A stretch of DNA of 47,152 nucleotides, taken from Lentzea aerocolonigenes. Lineage in GTDB: Bacteria; Actinomycetota; Actinomycetes; Mycobacteriales; Pseudonocardiaceae. Position numbers and translations under genes: made by a program. Position 1 is the first letter of the stretch; every line of letters begins with the position of its first letter. Of the stretch, positions 7,559 to 18,700 are shown one piece after another. The stretch covers positions 1 to 47,152 of the forward strand of contig NZ_JYJG01000149.1 of the NCBI RefSeq assembly GCF_000955955.1, written 5' to 3'. The notes below the pieces were generated by a model. It ran no database searches. It was not told the origin of the DNA and worked only from the letters and a program-made list of their open reading frames with translations.

Positions 7559-9483
7559 GCGAACACGCACAGCTGGCGGAGATCTGGGCCGAGGTGCTCG
7601 GGCTCGGCGCCGCCGAGATCCGCGACGACGTCACCTTCCTGAGCCTCGGCGGGGACTCGCTGCTCGTCGTGCGGGTCGCCGCGCTGGTCAGGCAGCGGCT
7701 CGGCGCCCGGCTCGCGATCACACAGATCCAGCCGGTACACACGCTCGCCGAACTCGCGGAGCTGGTACGCCACCACGGAGCGGACGGAGCCGCGGCGCAG
7801 TCGCCACAGGTCCGGGTGAGCCGCCGGCCGGACACCGAGGCCCCGTTCGAGCTGCTTCCACTGCAACAGGCCTACTTCGTCGGACAGCAGGGCGCGTGGG
7901 AGCTCTCGCACGACTCGGCGCACTACTACATCGACTTCGCACTGTCCGATGTGGATGACGAGTTCGCTGCGGAGGCGATCGAGGACGGCCTGCGCCAGCT
8001 CATGATCCACCAGCCCGTGCTCAGGGCGCGCATCTCCGCGGACGGGCGGCAGAACATCCTTCCAGCCGACGACCCGTCGGTGGACGAACCGCCGCTGCGC
8101 GTGCACGACCTGCGCGACGCGAGCGACGACGAAGCCGACGCGGAGGTCGGACGCATCCGGGACGAGATGGGCGGCACCGGCCCCGATCCACGGCACGGCC
8201 CGGGTTTCGCGGTGCGGCTGTCCTTGCTGCCCAAGGCCCGTGCGCGGGTGCACATCGCGTTGAACCTCGCCCTCGCGGACGGCTGGTCCGCGCGGGTTTT
8301 CATGCGCGACCTGCTGACGCTGGCCGCCGATCCGAACGCGATGCTGCCGCCGATGCTGATCGACTTCGGCGACTACGTGGATGCCGTGCGACGCCTGCGC
8401 ACGACTCCGCAGTGGCAACGCGACCGCGACTGGTGGTGGGAACGACTCGACACCATGCCCACCGCGCCGGCACTCCCGCTCGTCGCCGATCCCGCGGAGG
8501 TCCACGCGACCGGCATGGCGTTGCGGGAACGCGTTTTCGAGCTGTCGGAGTGGACGGGCGTGAAACAGGCGTGCTTCCGCCACGACGTCACCCCGTCCGC
8601 CGCGTTCACGACCGTCTACGCCTGTGCGCTGGCAAAACTCACGGGCAACAGGCGGATGCTGCTGAACACGTTGCAGGCGAACCGCCACCCGCTGCACCCT
8701 GACGTGGACCGCATGATCGGCGCGTTCTCCTCGACCGTGCTGGTGCCGCTCGAACTACCGGAGCGCGCCGAGTTCGGCGAGGTCGCGAAGTCGGTGGCCG
8801 CGCAGCTGAACGAGGCGCTGTCGCACAACCTCGTCAGCGGCGTCGAGGTGGCTCGCGAGCTGGCCCGGCGCCGGGGTACCCGGCGGCCGATCGCGCCGGT
8901 CGTCATGCAGAGCGCGGTCGGCAGCATGATGACGATGCTCGACGAAGGACTGCAGGACGACTACGGACCGTTGGGCGTGCTGGACGAACGTGACCACCAC
9001 AACCGCATCCGGACTCCCCAGGTCATGCTGGAACTGCGCGCGTACGAGGCCGCGGGAGACATGGTGCTCTCCATGGCGAGCATCGACGAGCTCTTCGACG
9101 GCGACGTGCTCGACATCCTGTTCCGCGAAGTGGTCGACCGTGTCAGCGGCCTTGTGCGCGAAGAAGGCTGGGCACAGGTCGTGCAGCTGCACGGCGACGC
9201 CCAGCCGGTGCACCAGGTCCAGGAACCCCGCAGCACCGTGCGGCCCGGTCCTGCCCAGGGCAACGCCGAGCTGGAGGTCGCCGCTGTCTGGGCCGAGATC
9301 CTCGGACTGTCCGAAGTGGATCGGTCGGCGAACTTCTTCGAGCTGGGCGGCGACTCGCTGATGGCCATCCGGATGCTGCGAAGGCTGGGCCGTGACCGCG
9401 CGACGACACCGTCTCCCGGGGACTTCCTGCGATCTCCGGTGCTCGCGGATCTCGCCGCGCTGCTGGACGGGTCGGGGTCGTGA
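7555..9483 (+). CDS. Free-standing NRPS protein PCP-Cy(degenerate)-PCP
   Basis: A 642-residue protein with a carrier domain at each end: FLSLGGDSLLVV (Ser near residue 33) and FELGGDSLMAIRML (near 600). Between them (about 98-520) is one condensation-type domain of the heterocyclization (Cy) class: LPLQQAYFVGQQ at core 1 and MPTAPALPLVADP at core 4. Several Cy signatures are altered: the DxxxxD core reads NLALAD, GDFT reads GAFS, and PVVFTS reads PVVMQS. There is no adenylation domain, so both carriers must be loaded in trans, presumably by the Cys A domain at 19026-22811. It overlaps its neighbours by 4 nt on both sides. It resembles the extra Cy2-PCP2 portion of yersiniabactin HMWP2 set free. 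Confidence 0.85.
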   Translation: MSEHAQLAEIWAEVLGLGAAEIRDDVTFLSLGGDSLLVVRVAALVRQRLGARLAITQIQPVHTLAELAELVRHHGADGAAAQSPQVRVSRRPDTEAPFELLPLQQAYFVGQQGAWELSHDSAHYYIDFALSDVDDEFAAEAIEDGLRQLMIHQPVLRARISADGRQNILPADDPSVDEPPLRVHDLRDASDDEADAEVGRIRDEMGGTGPDPRHGPGFAVRLSLLPKARARVHIALNLALADGWSARVFMRDLLTLAADPNAMLPPMLIDFGDYVDAVRRLRTTPQWQRDRDWWWERLDTMPTAPALPLVADPAEVHATGMALRERVFELSEWTGVKQACFRHDVTPSAAFTTVYACALAKLTGNRRMLLNTLQANRHPLHPDVDRMIGAFSSTVLVPLELPERAEFGEVAKSVAAQLNEALSHNLVSGVEVARELARRRGTRRPIAPVVMQSAVGSMMTMLDEGLQDDYGPLGVLDERDHHNRIRTPQVMLELRAYEAAGDMVLSMASIDELFDGDVLDILFREVVDRVSGLVREEGWAQVVQLHGDAQPVHQVQEPRSTVRPGPAQGNAELEVAAVWAEILGLSEVDRSANFFELGGDSLMAIRMLRRLGRDRATTPSPGDFLRSPVLADLAALLDGSGS

Positions 9484-10433
9484 GATTCGACGATCTCTGG
9501 ATCCAGGGCACGGGTGGGGTGCTGGGCGAGCTGGTCCCGATCGACGACGCCGTCGCGGCAGGCCGTTGCCCGGCGCACCGTGCGGAGAAGACCGGGATCG
9601 TGTCGGTCTCGGAGTCCTCGCGCACCGCGCCGGAGCTGGCGGTGGACGCGGCGCGGATGGCGATGACGCAGGCCGGGAACCCCGTTCCCGGCCTGCACCT
9701 GCACGCCGGTGCCTACGTACAGGGACCTGATCTGTCGTCAGCCGCCTGCAAGATCGCCGGTGAGGTCGTCGGTCCCGAGCTGCACGGGTTGACGCTGGAG
9801 ATGTCGGCGCTGTCCAACGGGTCGGTGGCAGCGCTGGAACTGGCGGCGAGCGTGCTGTCCGGACGGCCGGACATGACGTGCGCACTGGTGACCGTCGCCG
9901 ACCAGTTCCCGGAAAGCAGCATCGACCGCTGGAACGTCGACGCGGGCATCGTGGTCGGTGACGGCGCCGCGGCGGCGGTGCTCGGCCGGACGCCGGGAAA
10001 GCTCCGGTTGCTCTCGGTCGCCTCCTTCTCCGACCCGCGGCTCGAGACCGAACGGGCGAGCGCGGGAAGTGATCGCGGGGCCGCGGTGCGGCGGACCGTC
10101 GAGGGCACCAGGCGGGTGCTGGACCAGGCACTGGCCGAAGCAGGGCACACGCTGGCCGAAGCCAGGTGGGTGGTGCCGCCGTTCTTCGGCCGCGCGCTGG
10201 CCGCCAGGTCCTACCTGGACCCGCTCGGGCTCGACCCGCGCCGCACGCTGCTGGAGTTCGGGCTGCGCACCGGCCACGTCGGTGCCGTGGACCAGCTGCT
10301 CGGGCTCGACCACGTGCTGCGCTCCGGCAGGCTGAGGCAGGACGACGTCGTCGTCCTGCTCGGCGTGGGCAACGGGTTCACCTTCTCCTGCGCCGTGCTC
10401 CAGGCAGGAGAACTGGTCAGACGCAGGCGGTGA
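9480..10433 (+). CDS. KASIII/FabH-like protein with non-canonical active site
   Basis: A 317-residue thiolase-fold protein. SRTAPELAVDAARMAM, the glycine-rich GIVVGDGAAAAVLG and GHVGAVDQLLGLDHVL mark the FabH/KASIII superfamily. The usual catalytic cysteine (ACAGF) aligns to SALSNGS, where a serine replaces it, and the HQAN histidine region reads VVPPFFGRAL. Related cluster proteins such as DpsC and CerJ act as acyltransferases rather than condensing enzymes, and DpsC also uses serine. It begins with a GTGA overlap after the PCP-Cy-PCP gene and converges with the methyltransferase at 10417, overlapping tail-to-tail by 17 nt. Likely role: acyl transfer to or from a carrier-bound intermediate; substrate unknown. 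Confidence 0.7.
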   Translation: MRFDDLWIQGTGGVLGELVPIDDAVAAGRCPAHRAEKTGIVSVSESSRTAPELAVDAARMAMTQAGNPVPGLHLHAGAYVQGPDLSSAACKIAGEVVGPELHGLTLEMSALSNGSVAALELAASVLSGRPDMTCALVTVADQFPESSIDRWNVDAGIVVGDGAAAAVLGRTPGKLRLLSVASFSDPRLETERASAGSDRGAAVRRTVEGTRRVLDQALAEAGHTLAEARWVVPPFFGRALAARSYLDPLGLDPRRTLLEFGLRTGHVGAVDQLLGLDHVLRSGRLRQDDVVVLLGVGNGFTFSCAVLQAGELVRRRR

Positions 10434-11535
10434 AGACGTGTTGTGCCAAGGGTGCCAGCGGACTGCCGGCACCCGGCAGCACCGGCCCCACCCGAAACCC
10501 GCCTGCCGTCAACCGCTCCACCCACTCGTGCTCGGTGAGGAAGATCCGGTCGGTGCCCGCACGGAAGTCGGTGAAGTCCTGCCTGGCTTCACCGACCCTG
10601 CCGGACATCAGGAACTGCATCGACGTCATCACCTGGTAGTGCTCCCGGCACGACTCGATGATCACCAGGTGCCCACCGTGCGCCAGCAGCCCGCGCAGCC
10701 GGGCCAGCACGACGTCCACGTCGTGCGCGTTGTGCAGCACGTTCGCCGCGATGATCAGGTCCACCGACTGCTCCGGCCGGTCCGGTTCGGCGTTGACGTC
10801 GAACAGGCCGAACCGCATCCAGGGCCGGTCGGCGAACCGCTCGGCCGCGGGAACCAGGAAGAACCGGCTCAGATCGGTGAACTCGTAGTCCACTCCGGAC
10901 AGACCGGCGCGCTCCAGCTCCTCGACGACACCCGCGGTCGTGCCGCCGATCCCCGCGCCCACCTCGAGCACGCGTCGTGCACCCGCCCGCGCGATCTGCC
11001 GCACCAGCACGGCCGCGACGCGGTTGGTGTAGGTGCTGATGATGTTGTGCGAGTAGGTGCCCAGCGCGGTGGCGAAGTCCCCGTCCGGGAACATGATGTT
11101 CTGCACGGACACCTCGTCGCGCACGAGCAGCGGCAGGCAGTCGATGGACTGCAGGAAGAACCTGGTCAGCTCCGGCGGATAGCCCAGCGCCCGCCGCGCG
11201 TCGTCGAGTGCCGCCCTGGACGCGGCGAACTCGGCCTCCCCGGCCACCACCAGGCCGCGGTACCGGCCGTCCCCGGTCAGCCTGCCTTCCTCGACCAGCA
11301 CCCGCAGCCAGCGCCGGACGATCCAGTGATGTCGCGGCACGACCCCCAGTGCGCGCATCACCTCCTCCGCCGACCGGGGCTCGCCCGCCACGAGCGCGCG
11401 GTCAGCGCTCAGGGCACGGGTGATCCCGAGCAACGCGGTCTCGTCGAGCCGCCGCATGTGAGCCGCGAGATCGGTCAGATCGTGTTCCCGCAACGCTTCC
11501 GTTCCAGCGTCGGCGGCCATCTCGAACGACGTCAT
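10417..11535 (-). CDS. Class I SAM methyltransferase resembling embedded NRPS/PKS MT domains
   Basis: About 372 residues from the preferred ATG at 11535, whose ATGA overlaps the stop of the upstream methyltransferase; an upstream GTG at 11550 is possible. A helical N-terminal region (about 1-130) precedes SVQNIMFPDGDFATALG and a Rossmann SAM site, RVLEVGAGIGGTTAGVVEEL, with DLIIAANVLHNAHDVD at motif III. These features are typical of C-methyltransferase domains embedded in PKS and PKS/NRPS proteins, here as a separate polypeptide. It is the last gene of the leftward NRPS operon. Its likely job is methylation, in trans, of a polyketide or thiazoline intermediate, like the MT domains built into HMWP1. 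Confidence 0.75.
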   Translation of the reverse strand: MTSFEMAADAGTEALREHDLTDLAAHMRRLDETALLGITRALSADRALVAGEPRSAEEVMRALGVVPRHHWIVRRWLRVLVEEGRLTGDGRYRGLVVAGEAEFAASRAALDDARRALGYPPELTRFFLQSIDCLPLLVRDEVSVQNIMFPDGDFATALGTYSHNIISTYTNRVAAVLVRQIARAGARRVLEVGAGIGGTTAGVVEELERAGLSGVDYEFTDLSRFFLVPAAERFADRPWMRFGLFDVNAEPDRPEQSVDLIIAANVLHNAHDVDVVLARLRGLLAHGGHLVIIESCREHYQVMTSMQFLMSGRVGEARQDFTDFRAGTDRIFLTEHEWVERLTAGGFRVGPVLPGAGSPLAPLAQHVFTACV

Positions 11536-12737
11536 CGCGTGCCGTCCCACTCCACGCGTACGGCAGGCTGCGGCTCACCGGGCCGGACCCTCGCGAGGTG
11601 GTCGCGGACGGCCTCGGCGAGCCGTCCGGCCACGAACCGGACGATCGGGTCGGCGGGCGCGGGGCCCGCGGGCGGGATCAGGTCCACCGGGTCGCCGGAC
11701 GGCGCGCACACCCGCAGCCGGGTGGGGTCGTCGAGGTCGAGCCCGACGATCGCGCCCGTACCCGCGATGCGCTCGCGAAGCACGTGCGGCGCAACGCCTC
11801 CGGGGTCGTCGCACAGCAGCGCGTTCGGAAGCGGGGTCTCGCCTCCACCGGCCGGCACAGCCGGCGGCGCCACGTGCAGCACGACGTCGCAGCGGTAACG
11901 GGTCAGCTCCGTGTCGGCCGTCATCGTCTTGGCCCGCACCGACATCGTCACCGGGCGTTCGCACCGGGTGGCGATCTCGGCCAGCAGCTTCGGGTCGAAC
12001 ACGAACTCCTCGTCCGCGGCCGCGCGGCGGGCCGCGTCCTGGTCGTCGGAGGACAACCACCGGTAGTACCGCCCGGCCAGCCCCGCGTGCCGGAAGTCGC
12101 CGATGATCACTCTTCCGCCGTCCGCGACGACCGCCAGCGCGTCGGAGACGACCGCGTCGAGGTAGTCCCTGCCGGGAAAGCACTGGGTCACCGAGTTGAT
12201 CAGCACGCAGTCCGGGCGCCTGCCCGCCAGCGCGGTGACGACCTGAGACGACCCGCTTTCGTGCGCGGCCGCCAGCACGACGCTGACACCGGGCAGTCCG
12301 GCGGCCGTCAGCCGTTCCACCGCCGCCTCGGACACGTCCGTGCCCACGTAGTGCTCGACATCGGTGCACAGGCGGCGCAGCAGCAAACCTGTGCCGCAGC
12401 CCAGTTCCAGCACGCACCGCGGGTTGCCCTCGCGCACCAGCTCCACGGTCCGGTCGATCCATTCGAGCATGTGCTCGCGCGGCAACGGCTCACCGGTGTC
12501 CGACGCGCGCCAGCCGGACAGGTCCGCCTCCGGCGGCTGACCGTCCGAGGTGAGGTAGATCCACTCATAGACCTCGGACCAGTGTTCGAGATGCTCGCGC
12601 ACCAGGTCGCCGAGCACCGGCCGCACGGCGACCGCGTCCGCGTGCGGCCGGACGACGACCTCGTCACCGGTGTGGCGGGCTCGGCCGACCCAGGGGTGGG
12701 ACGAGATCACGTCGATGATCGGGCGAGGGTCAGACAT
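11532..12737 (-). CDS. Free-standing methyltransferase resembling the MT domain of NRPS modules
   Basis: About 401 residues starting at ATG 12737, which overlaps the PKS stop by 8 nt; the longer frame has no better start. HLEHWSEVYEWIYL followed by CVLELGCGTGLLLRRLC and DCVLINSVTQCFPGRDYL is the pattern of methyltransferase domains normally embedded within adenylation domains or downstream of Cy domains. The C-terminal 100 residues (after about 300) include VGLDLDDPTRLRVCAPSG and resemble a small associated lobe. In HMWP1 an MT follows Cy3 and C-methylates the thiazoline; here Cy3 is followed directly by TE and this gene is next on the transcript, so it is the natural trans-acting substitute. 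Confidence 0.75.
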   Translation of the reverse strand: MSDPRPIIDVISSHPWVGRARHTGDEVVVRPHADAVAVRPVLGDLVREHLEHWSEVYEWIYLTSDGQPPEADLSGWRASDTGEPLPREHMLEWIDRTVELVREGNPRCVLELGCGTGLLLRRLCTDVEHYVGTDVSEAAVERLTAAGLPGVSVVLAAAHESGSSQVVTALAGRRPDCVLINSVTQCFPGRDYLDAVVSDALAVVADGGRVIIGDFRHAGLAGRYYRWLSSDDQDAARRAAADEEFVFDPKLLAEIATRCERPVTMSVRAKTMTADTELTRYRCDVVLHVAPPAVPAGGGETPLPNALLCDDPGGVAPHVLRERIAGTGAIVGLDLDDPTRLRVCAPSGDPVDLIPPAGPAPADPIVRFVAGRLAEAVRDHLARVRPGEPQPAVRVEWDGTR

Positions 12738-15700
12738 CGCTCTCCTCGAGCTCGTCACGCAGCCGGGCGGCGATGACACCGACGGCGGTTTCCTGCAGTA
12801 CCGAATAGTGGTGGGCGTCGACGTCGACGGTTTCGAGGTGACCGTCCACGTACGGCGTCCAGCCGAGGTCGGCGGAGGACACGTCGTCCACGCCCATGCC
12901 GATCCCGGCGTTGCGCGGTGACGGGCGGCAGCCGCGGAAGAGCAGCACCCTGGTCGCGGCGTCCAGCGGGCGGGCGGCGTGATCGGCCAGCATCCGCAGA
13001 TGCCGCGCGAACACCGAGAGCCGCAGGTCGGTCGTGGAGGCGCCCAGACCGTGGTCGCGCAGCCGCGCCGCGATCACCTCCCGCCTGGCCGCGGGGGTGA
13101 GTGCGGCCAGTGCGTCGTCGGCTCCCAGGTCGATCCCGCGGGCGGCTTCCAGCGAACGCATGAAGCGCAGGCACACCTCGCCGTCGACGTCGCTCCCCGG
13201 CGCGGGCGTGATCTCGGTGATGTGCTGCGGCAGGTTGGAGTCGATCAGAACGACGAGCTCGACCTCGTCTCCCGCCCTGGTGAGCTCCACCGCCACCTCG
13301 TGCGCCACGGTTCCGCCCATCGACCAGCCACCGAGCCGGTAGGGCCCCTCGGGCTGGCAGGCGCGAACGGCGTCCACGTACTGGCGCACCAACGCGGGCA
13401 TGTCCCGCGGCGCGTCCAGCCCGGCGAGCTCGGGATCGGTCAGGGTGACCACGGTCTGGTGCTGGCCGAGCTGACCGGCGAGCTCGGCGTAGCAGAGCAC
13501 ATCTCCGCCGGAGGGGTGCAGCAGGAACAACGGCCGTGTGGTGCCCTGCTGGAACACGATCGCGTTGTCCGGCGGCCCGGCCAGTTCGCGCAGACGTCGC
13601 ACGTAGCGGCCGAAGACCTGCTCGGCCCGCACCGGATCGACCTCGGGCTCAAGGACGTCCCACTGCACGAGCAGCGCTCCCCGCTGCACGTACACCTGGT
13701 GGTCCAGCACCACCTGCGGGGTCTGGCTGACCGCGTACACCTGCTCGCCGGCCCAGTCGAGGTCGTGCGGTTCCTCCAGCAGGTCCTCGACGCCGACGGC
13801 TCCGGTGAACACCACCGGCACCAGACAGCTCTTCCCGTCACTCGCCGACTTCTCCGCCAGAACGTCGAGGCCGGAGAACGCGCCGTGGTCGAGGTCGGCG
13901 AACAGGCGTCGTTGCGTCGCCCGGGCCCGTTCACCGAAGGTCCCCGCGGTGGCCGACTCGACCTCGTGGATCTGCAACGTCGTGAAGTCACCCACCAGCC
14001 GGTTGACGTCCGGATGCACCTGGCGACGGTCGTAGCGGGTCAGCGTGAGCGCGAACCGTTCGGTTCCCGACCACTCGCCGAGTGCTTCGGCGTACGCGGT
14101 CAGCAGCACGGCGGTCGGGGTGACGCCGAGCTCGCCTGCCCTGCGCTTCACCGCGTTCCACCGTTCTGGCTCCAGGCGTGCGGCCAGGCGGTGGAACCGC
14201 CGCGGGCCGGGACTGCCGGCGGCCGGCAGCACCGGTGCCTCCGGCAGGCCGGGCAGGCGGGCGAGCCAGTAGTCGCGGGCACGCGCCGACTCGCTCGCGG
14301 AGGCCGCGCGTTCCGCCTCTGCCACGTACTGGGCGAACGTGACTCCCAGTGCGGGAAGGTCATACGCCGGATTCGTGTAGAGCAGCCGGACCTCGCGGTC
14401 GGCGATCAGATAGCTCGCGACGTCGCAGACGAGGACGTCGACCCCGATGAACAACCGGGTCCTGCCCCGTGGCAGCGTGGCCGCCTGGATCTCCACCAAC
14501 GGCCAGCGGTCGTGACGCGGCACGCGGTGGGCGATCCGCTCGCGCAGGGCGGCGAGCTTTTGCTCCCGTTGCGGTTCTTCGGTCCTCGTCAGGTCATGGC
14601 GCCGGATGCGGTACGGGGGCACCCGGTCGAACGTCAGGTTGCGTCCTTCCCGGGTGACGACGGTGCGGAGCATGGGGTGCCGGTCGATCACCGCGCGCCA
14701 GGCCGCCTGGTATCGGTCGAGGTCGAGGTCCTGGCAGTCGTACTCCAGGTAGAAGTGGCACGCCACCCCGCCGAGCCTGGCGTTGTTCCGGCCTGCCCAG
14801 TAGGCACGCTGCACCGGGGTGAGCGGGAAGTCGTCCTCCTCGCGTGGCGCGGGCTCCGGCCGGGTCACGGGTCGCTCCGGCGCCCGCACCGAAACCAGGG
14901 GCGCCAGCCCGGCGATCGTGGGCTGCGCGAGCAGGTCGCTCAGCCGCAGGTCGACGCCGTGCTCGTCCCGCAGGCGCGCCAGCATCCCGGTGGCGAGCAA
15001 CGAGTGGCCGCCCAGCGCGAAGAAGTCCGCGTTCGTGTCGCGCACCTCGAACCCGAGCACGTCCGTCCACAGTGAACAGAGGAGTTTCTCGCTGTCGCCG
15101 GAGGACTCGGGCATTTCCGCGCCGTTCCCGGACTGGACGGCCATCCGCTCGTTCAGGTCACCAGGTGACACGCCGATCACCGGCGGCAGGTGCCCGTGGA
15201 ACGCCGCGGCCAGCAGCCGGTCGAGCGAACGCATGCCGTCCCGCGCGCCGAGCGAGTGCCAGATCGCCACCGTGCGCTCACCGCCATCAGGACCGACCCG
15301 CCACCCGTCCCACGCGACGCTGAACCACGTGGTGGTGTCACCCCTGCGTTGTTCCGCCATCGCGTCCAGGAAGCGGTTGGCCGCCGCGTACGGCCCGAGC
15401 CCGAGGCCACCGACCAGCGTCGTCGCCGACGACATCAGCAGCACGGCCCTCGGCCTGCTCGGCAACCCGGCCAGCGCCTCCTCCAGCACCAACGCGCCGC
15501 GGACCTTGGCGCGGACGTGCGCCTGGACGACGTCGGGCCCGAGTGTCCTCAGTGGACCGACTCCGGCCGACGCCACCACTCCGGCCGCGTGGACGACGAG
15601 GTCGATCCGCCCGTGCAGTGCGACGAGCTCGGTCAGCAGCGCCCTGGTGGCCTCCAGGTCGGAGGCGTCCACCTGGCGCAGGGAGACGGCAAGACCGCGC

Positions 15701-18700
15701 TCCGCGAGCTCGCCGACGCGCCGGGCCCGATCACCCGCCGCAGTTCGCGACGTCACCACCACGGTGGCGCCGTGGGCGGATGCGAGGTGCTCGGCCGTGG
15801 TGAGCCCGACATCGCCGCCCCCACCGATGACGAGGACGACGCCGAGTCCCGGCACCGAACGGTCGTCGGGACGCCACACCGTCATGCCTCGCCGCCACCT
15901 CAATGCTCCGCGCACGGCGATCTCCGCGGGACGACCGCCGTCGCGCGACAGGTCGGCGACCTCGGCCGCGATCACGTCCGGACGCACCTCACCGTCGAGA
16001 TCGAGCGACCGCCAGTGCAGCGCGGGCATCTCCTGGGCGAGCACCCTCGGCAGGGCCAGCACGGAGGCCACCGCGGCATCGGGCCGATCAGCGCTCTCCA
16101 CCTGCTGTGCCCCGACCGTCACCTGCACCCAGTACCGAGGTGGCTGCTCGGCCACCGCCGCGGCGATCCGCCCGGTCTCCCGCACCGTCCACTCGACGTG
16201 TTCCGCCACGCCATCACATCGCCGCGCGCCCACCAGCGACACGACACCGTCGAGCCCCTGACCGTCCACTTCGGACAGCACTTCCGCGCCTCGTGCGGTC
16301 AACGCCGCCCTGACCACGCCGTCGTCGTCACCGACGACGAGCCAGCGTCCTTCGATCGGAGTCGTGCTCGGCAGTGGCTCCGCCCGGTTCCAGGTCGGCA
16401 GCTGCAACGGCTCGTCGACGGACGCGCCGGAAGCCGTGGCGGGCATGTTCTCCGGCGGGTCGACCCAGCAGCGGAGACGGTCGAACGGGTACTCGGGCAG
16501 GGCGACGCGCGCACCCCCGGCGCGGTCGACCGCCGCGAGGTCCACCGGCACACCGCGCGACCACAGCGTTCCCGCGACGCCCAGCATCGCCGCCCGCTCG
16601 CCGTCACGGGGAAAACCGGCGACGGTGTCGATCAGACCGGGCAGTCCGTGCCTGCGGGCGAGAGCGGCGAGACTCGCCCCAGGACCGATCTGGACCAGCA
16701 CGGCGGGCCCGTCCTGCACCGCGGCACGCAGTGCGCCGGAGAAGTCGACCGTCGAGCGGAGGTGGTTCACCCAGTGCTCGGGATCGGTGAGCTCCGTGGT
16801 GGCGAGCCTGCCGGTGAGAGTGCTGACGACCGGCAGCGCCGGCGGGTTCGGGCGCAGTCGGGTCAACGCCGCCCGCAGGCGGGGTACGGCCGGTTCCACC
16901 AGACGGGAGTGGGCGGCGGCGTCGAGCGAAAGCTCCTCGCTGTCGATGCCTTCGCCCTTCAGCGCGGCGGCGAACACGGCGATGTCGTCACGGGGCCCGG
17001 CGACGACGCAGGCGTCCTCGGTGTTGATCACGGCCAGGTCGATCGACGGATGCGCGGCCAGCGCGGCGCGCACGTACGACACGTCCGCGGTGACCGCCAG
17101 CATCACGCCCCGTCCCGCGGCTTCCGCCATCCCGATCGAACGGGCGGCGACGACCTCGGCGGCCTCGGCGGGGCTGAACACGCCCGCGACCGTGGCGGCG
17201 GCGTACTCACCGAGGCTGTGGCCGAGCAGGACGTCCGGTGTGATCCCCCACGTGCGCAGCAGGATCGCCTGCGCCAGGCACACCGCGAACAGCGCGGGCA
17301 GACCGACCGCGGGGTCGCGGGCCAGCTCGGCGTCCGATCCGAGCACCACGTCGCGGATGTCGGCGCCCAGCAACGGGATCAGCAGCTCGGCCTGGTCGTC
17401 GATCACCGCGGCGAACTCGGGTTCGCTGCGGTAGGTCTGTGCTCCCATGCCCGGATGCTGGCTGCCTCCACCGGGGAAGGCGAAGATCACCCGAGGCGCG
17501 GTGTCACCCGCTTCCCGGCCGGACACCGCCCGGACACGGGCGAGCTCGTCGTGACCGCTCACCACTGCCGCCAGCCGGGTGCGGTGGGCCTTGCGGCCGT
17601 TCCTCAGCGTGTGGGAGATGTCGGCCGGGTCTTCGTCGGCGCCTGCCAGCGCGGACGCGGCGGCGGAGAGCGCACGTTCGCCGTGCGCGGACAGCACGAT
17701 CAGGCGCGGCACGTCCGCCTTCGGCGTCGCGGCACGGACGGGCGGTTCACCGAGCACCACGTGCGCGTTCGTTCCGCCGATGCCGAAAGAGCTCACGCCC
17801 GCACGCCGCACACCGGACCAGGACCGCGCCTCGGTGACCACGTCGAAGGGCGAGCCGTCGAGGCCCAGATCGGGATTCACCGGTGTGGCGTGCAACGTCG
17901 GCGGGATCAGGCCGTGCCGCAACGCCAGCACGGTCTTGATGAACCCGGCGATGCCCGCCGCCGAGTTCGTGTGCCCGATGTTGCTCTTGACCGAGCCCAG
18001 GCCGCACCACGCGGGTCCCGCGCCGAACACCTTCTTCAACGCCGCGACCTCGATGGGGTCGCCGAGCCTCGTCCCGGTGCCGTGCGCCTCGACGTAGGAG
18101 ACCTCGCGAGGGCCGACACCCGCGACACCGAGCGCCTCGGCGATCACCCGTGCCTGCCCGGAGACCGAGGGTGCGGTGAACCCGACCTTCGAGGCGCCGT
18201 CGTTGTTGACCGCGCTGCCGTGCAGCACCGCGAGAACCGGGTCCCGGTCGGCGATGGCGTCGTCGAGCCGGCGCAGCACCGCCACGCCGACACCCTGGCT
18301 GTACACGATCCCGGTGCCGTCGGCGGAGAACGCGCGAGTTCGGCCGTCCACCGAGAACATCGCGTCCGGCACGTGCAGGTACCCCTGGCCCTGTGGCACC
18401 GTCAACGACACACCGCCCGCCAGCGCGGTGTCGCACTCGCCCGCGAGCAGCGACTGTGCGGCGAGGTGCACCGCCACCAGCGAGGTCGAACAGGTGGAGT
18501 TCACCGCCACGGCGGGCCCACGCAGGTCGAGCCGATGTGCCACCTGCAGCGGAAGGTAGTCGGTGACGGTCGCCATCGCGGTCTGCAGGCTGCCGACCGG
18601 ATCGGCACCACCGCCGACCGGGCTGTAGCGGTGCGCGAGGTTGCTCATGAGGTACGCGCTGTGCGCGGCGCCCGCGAAAACCCCGACGGCGCCCGCTCCC

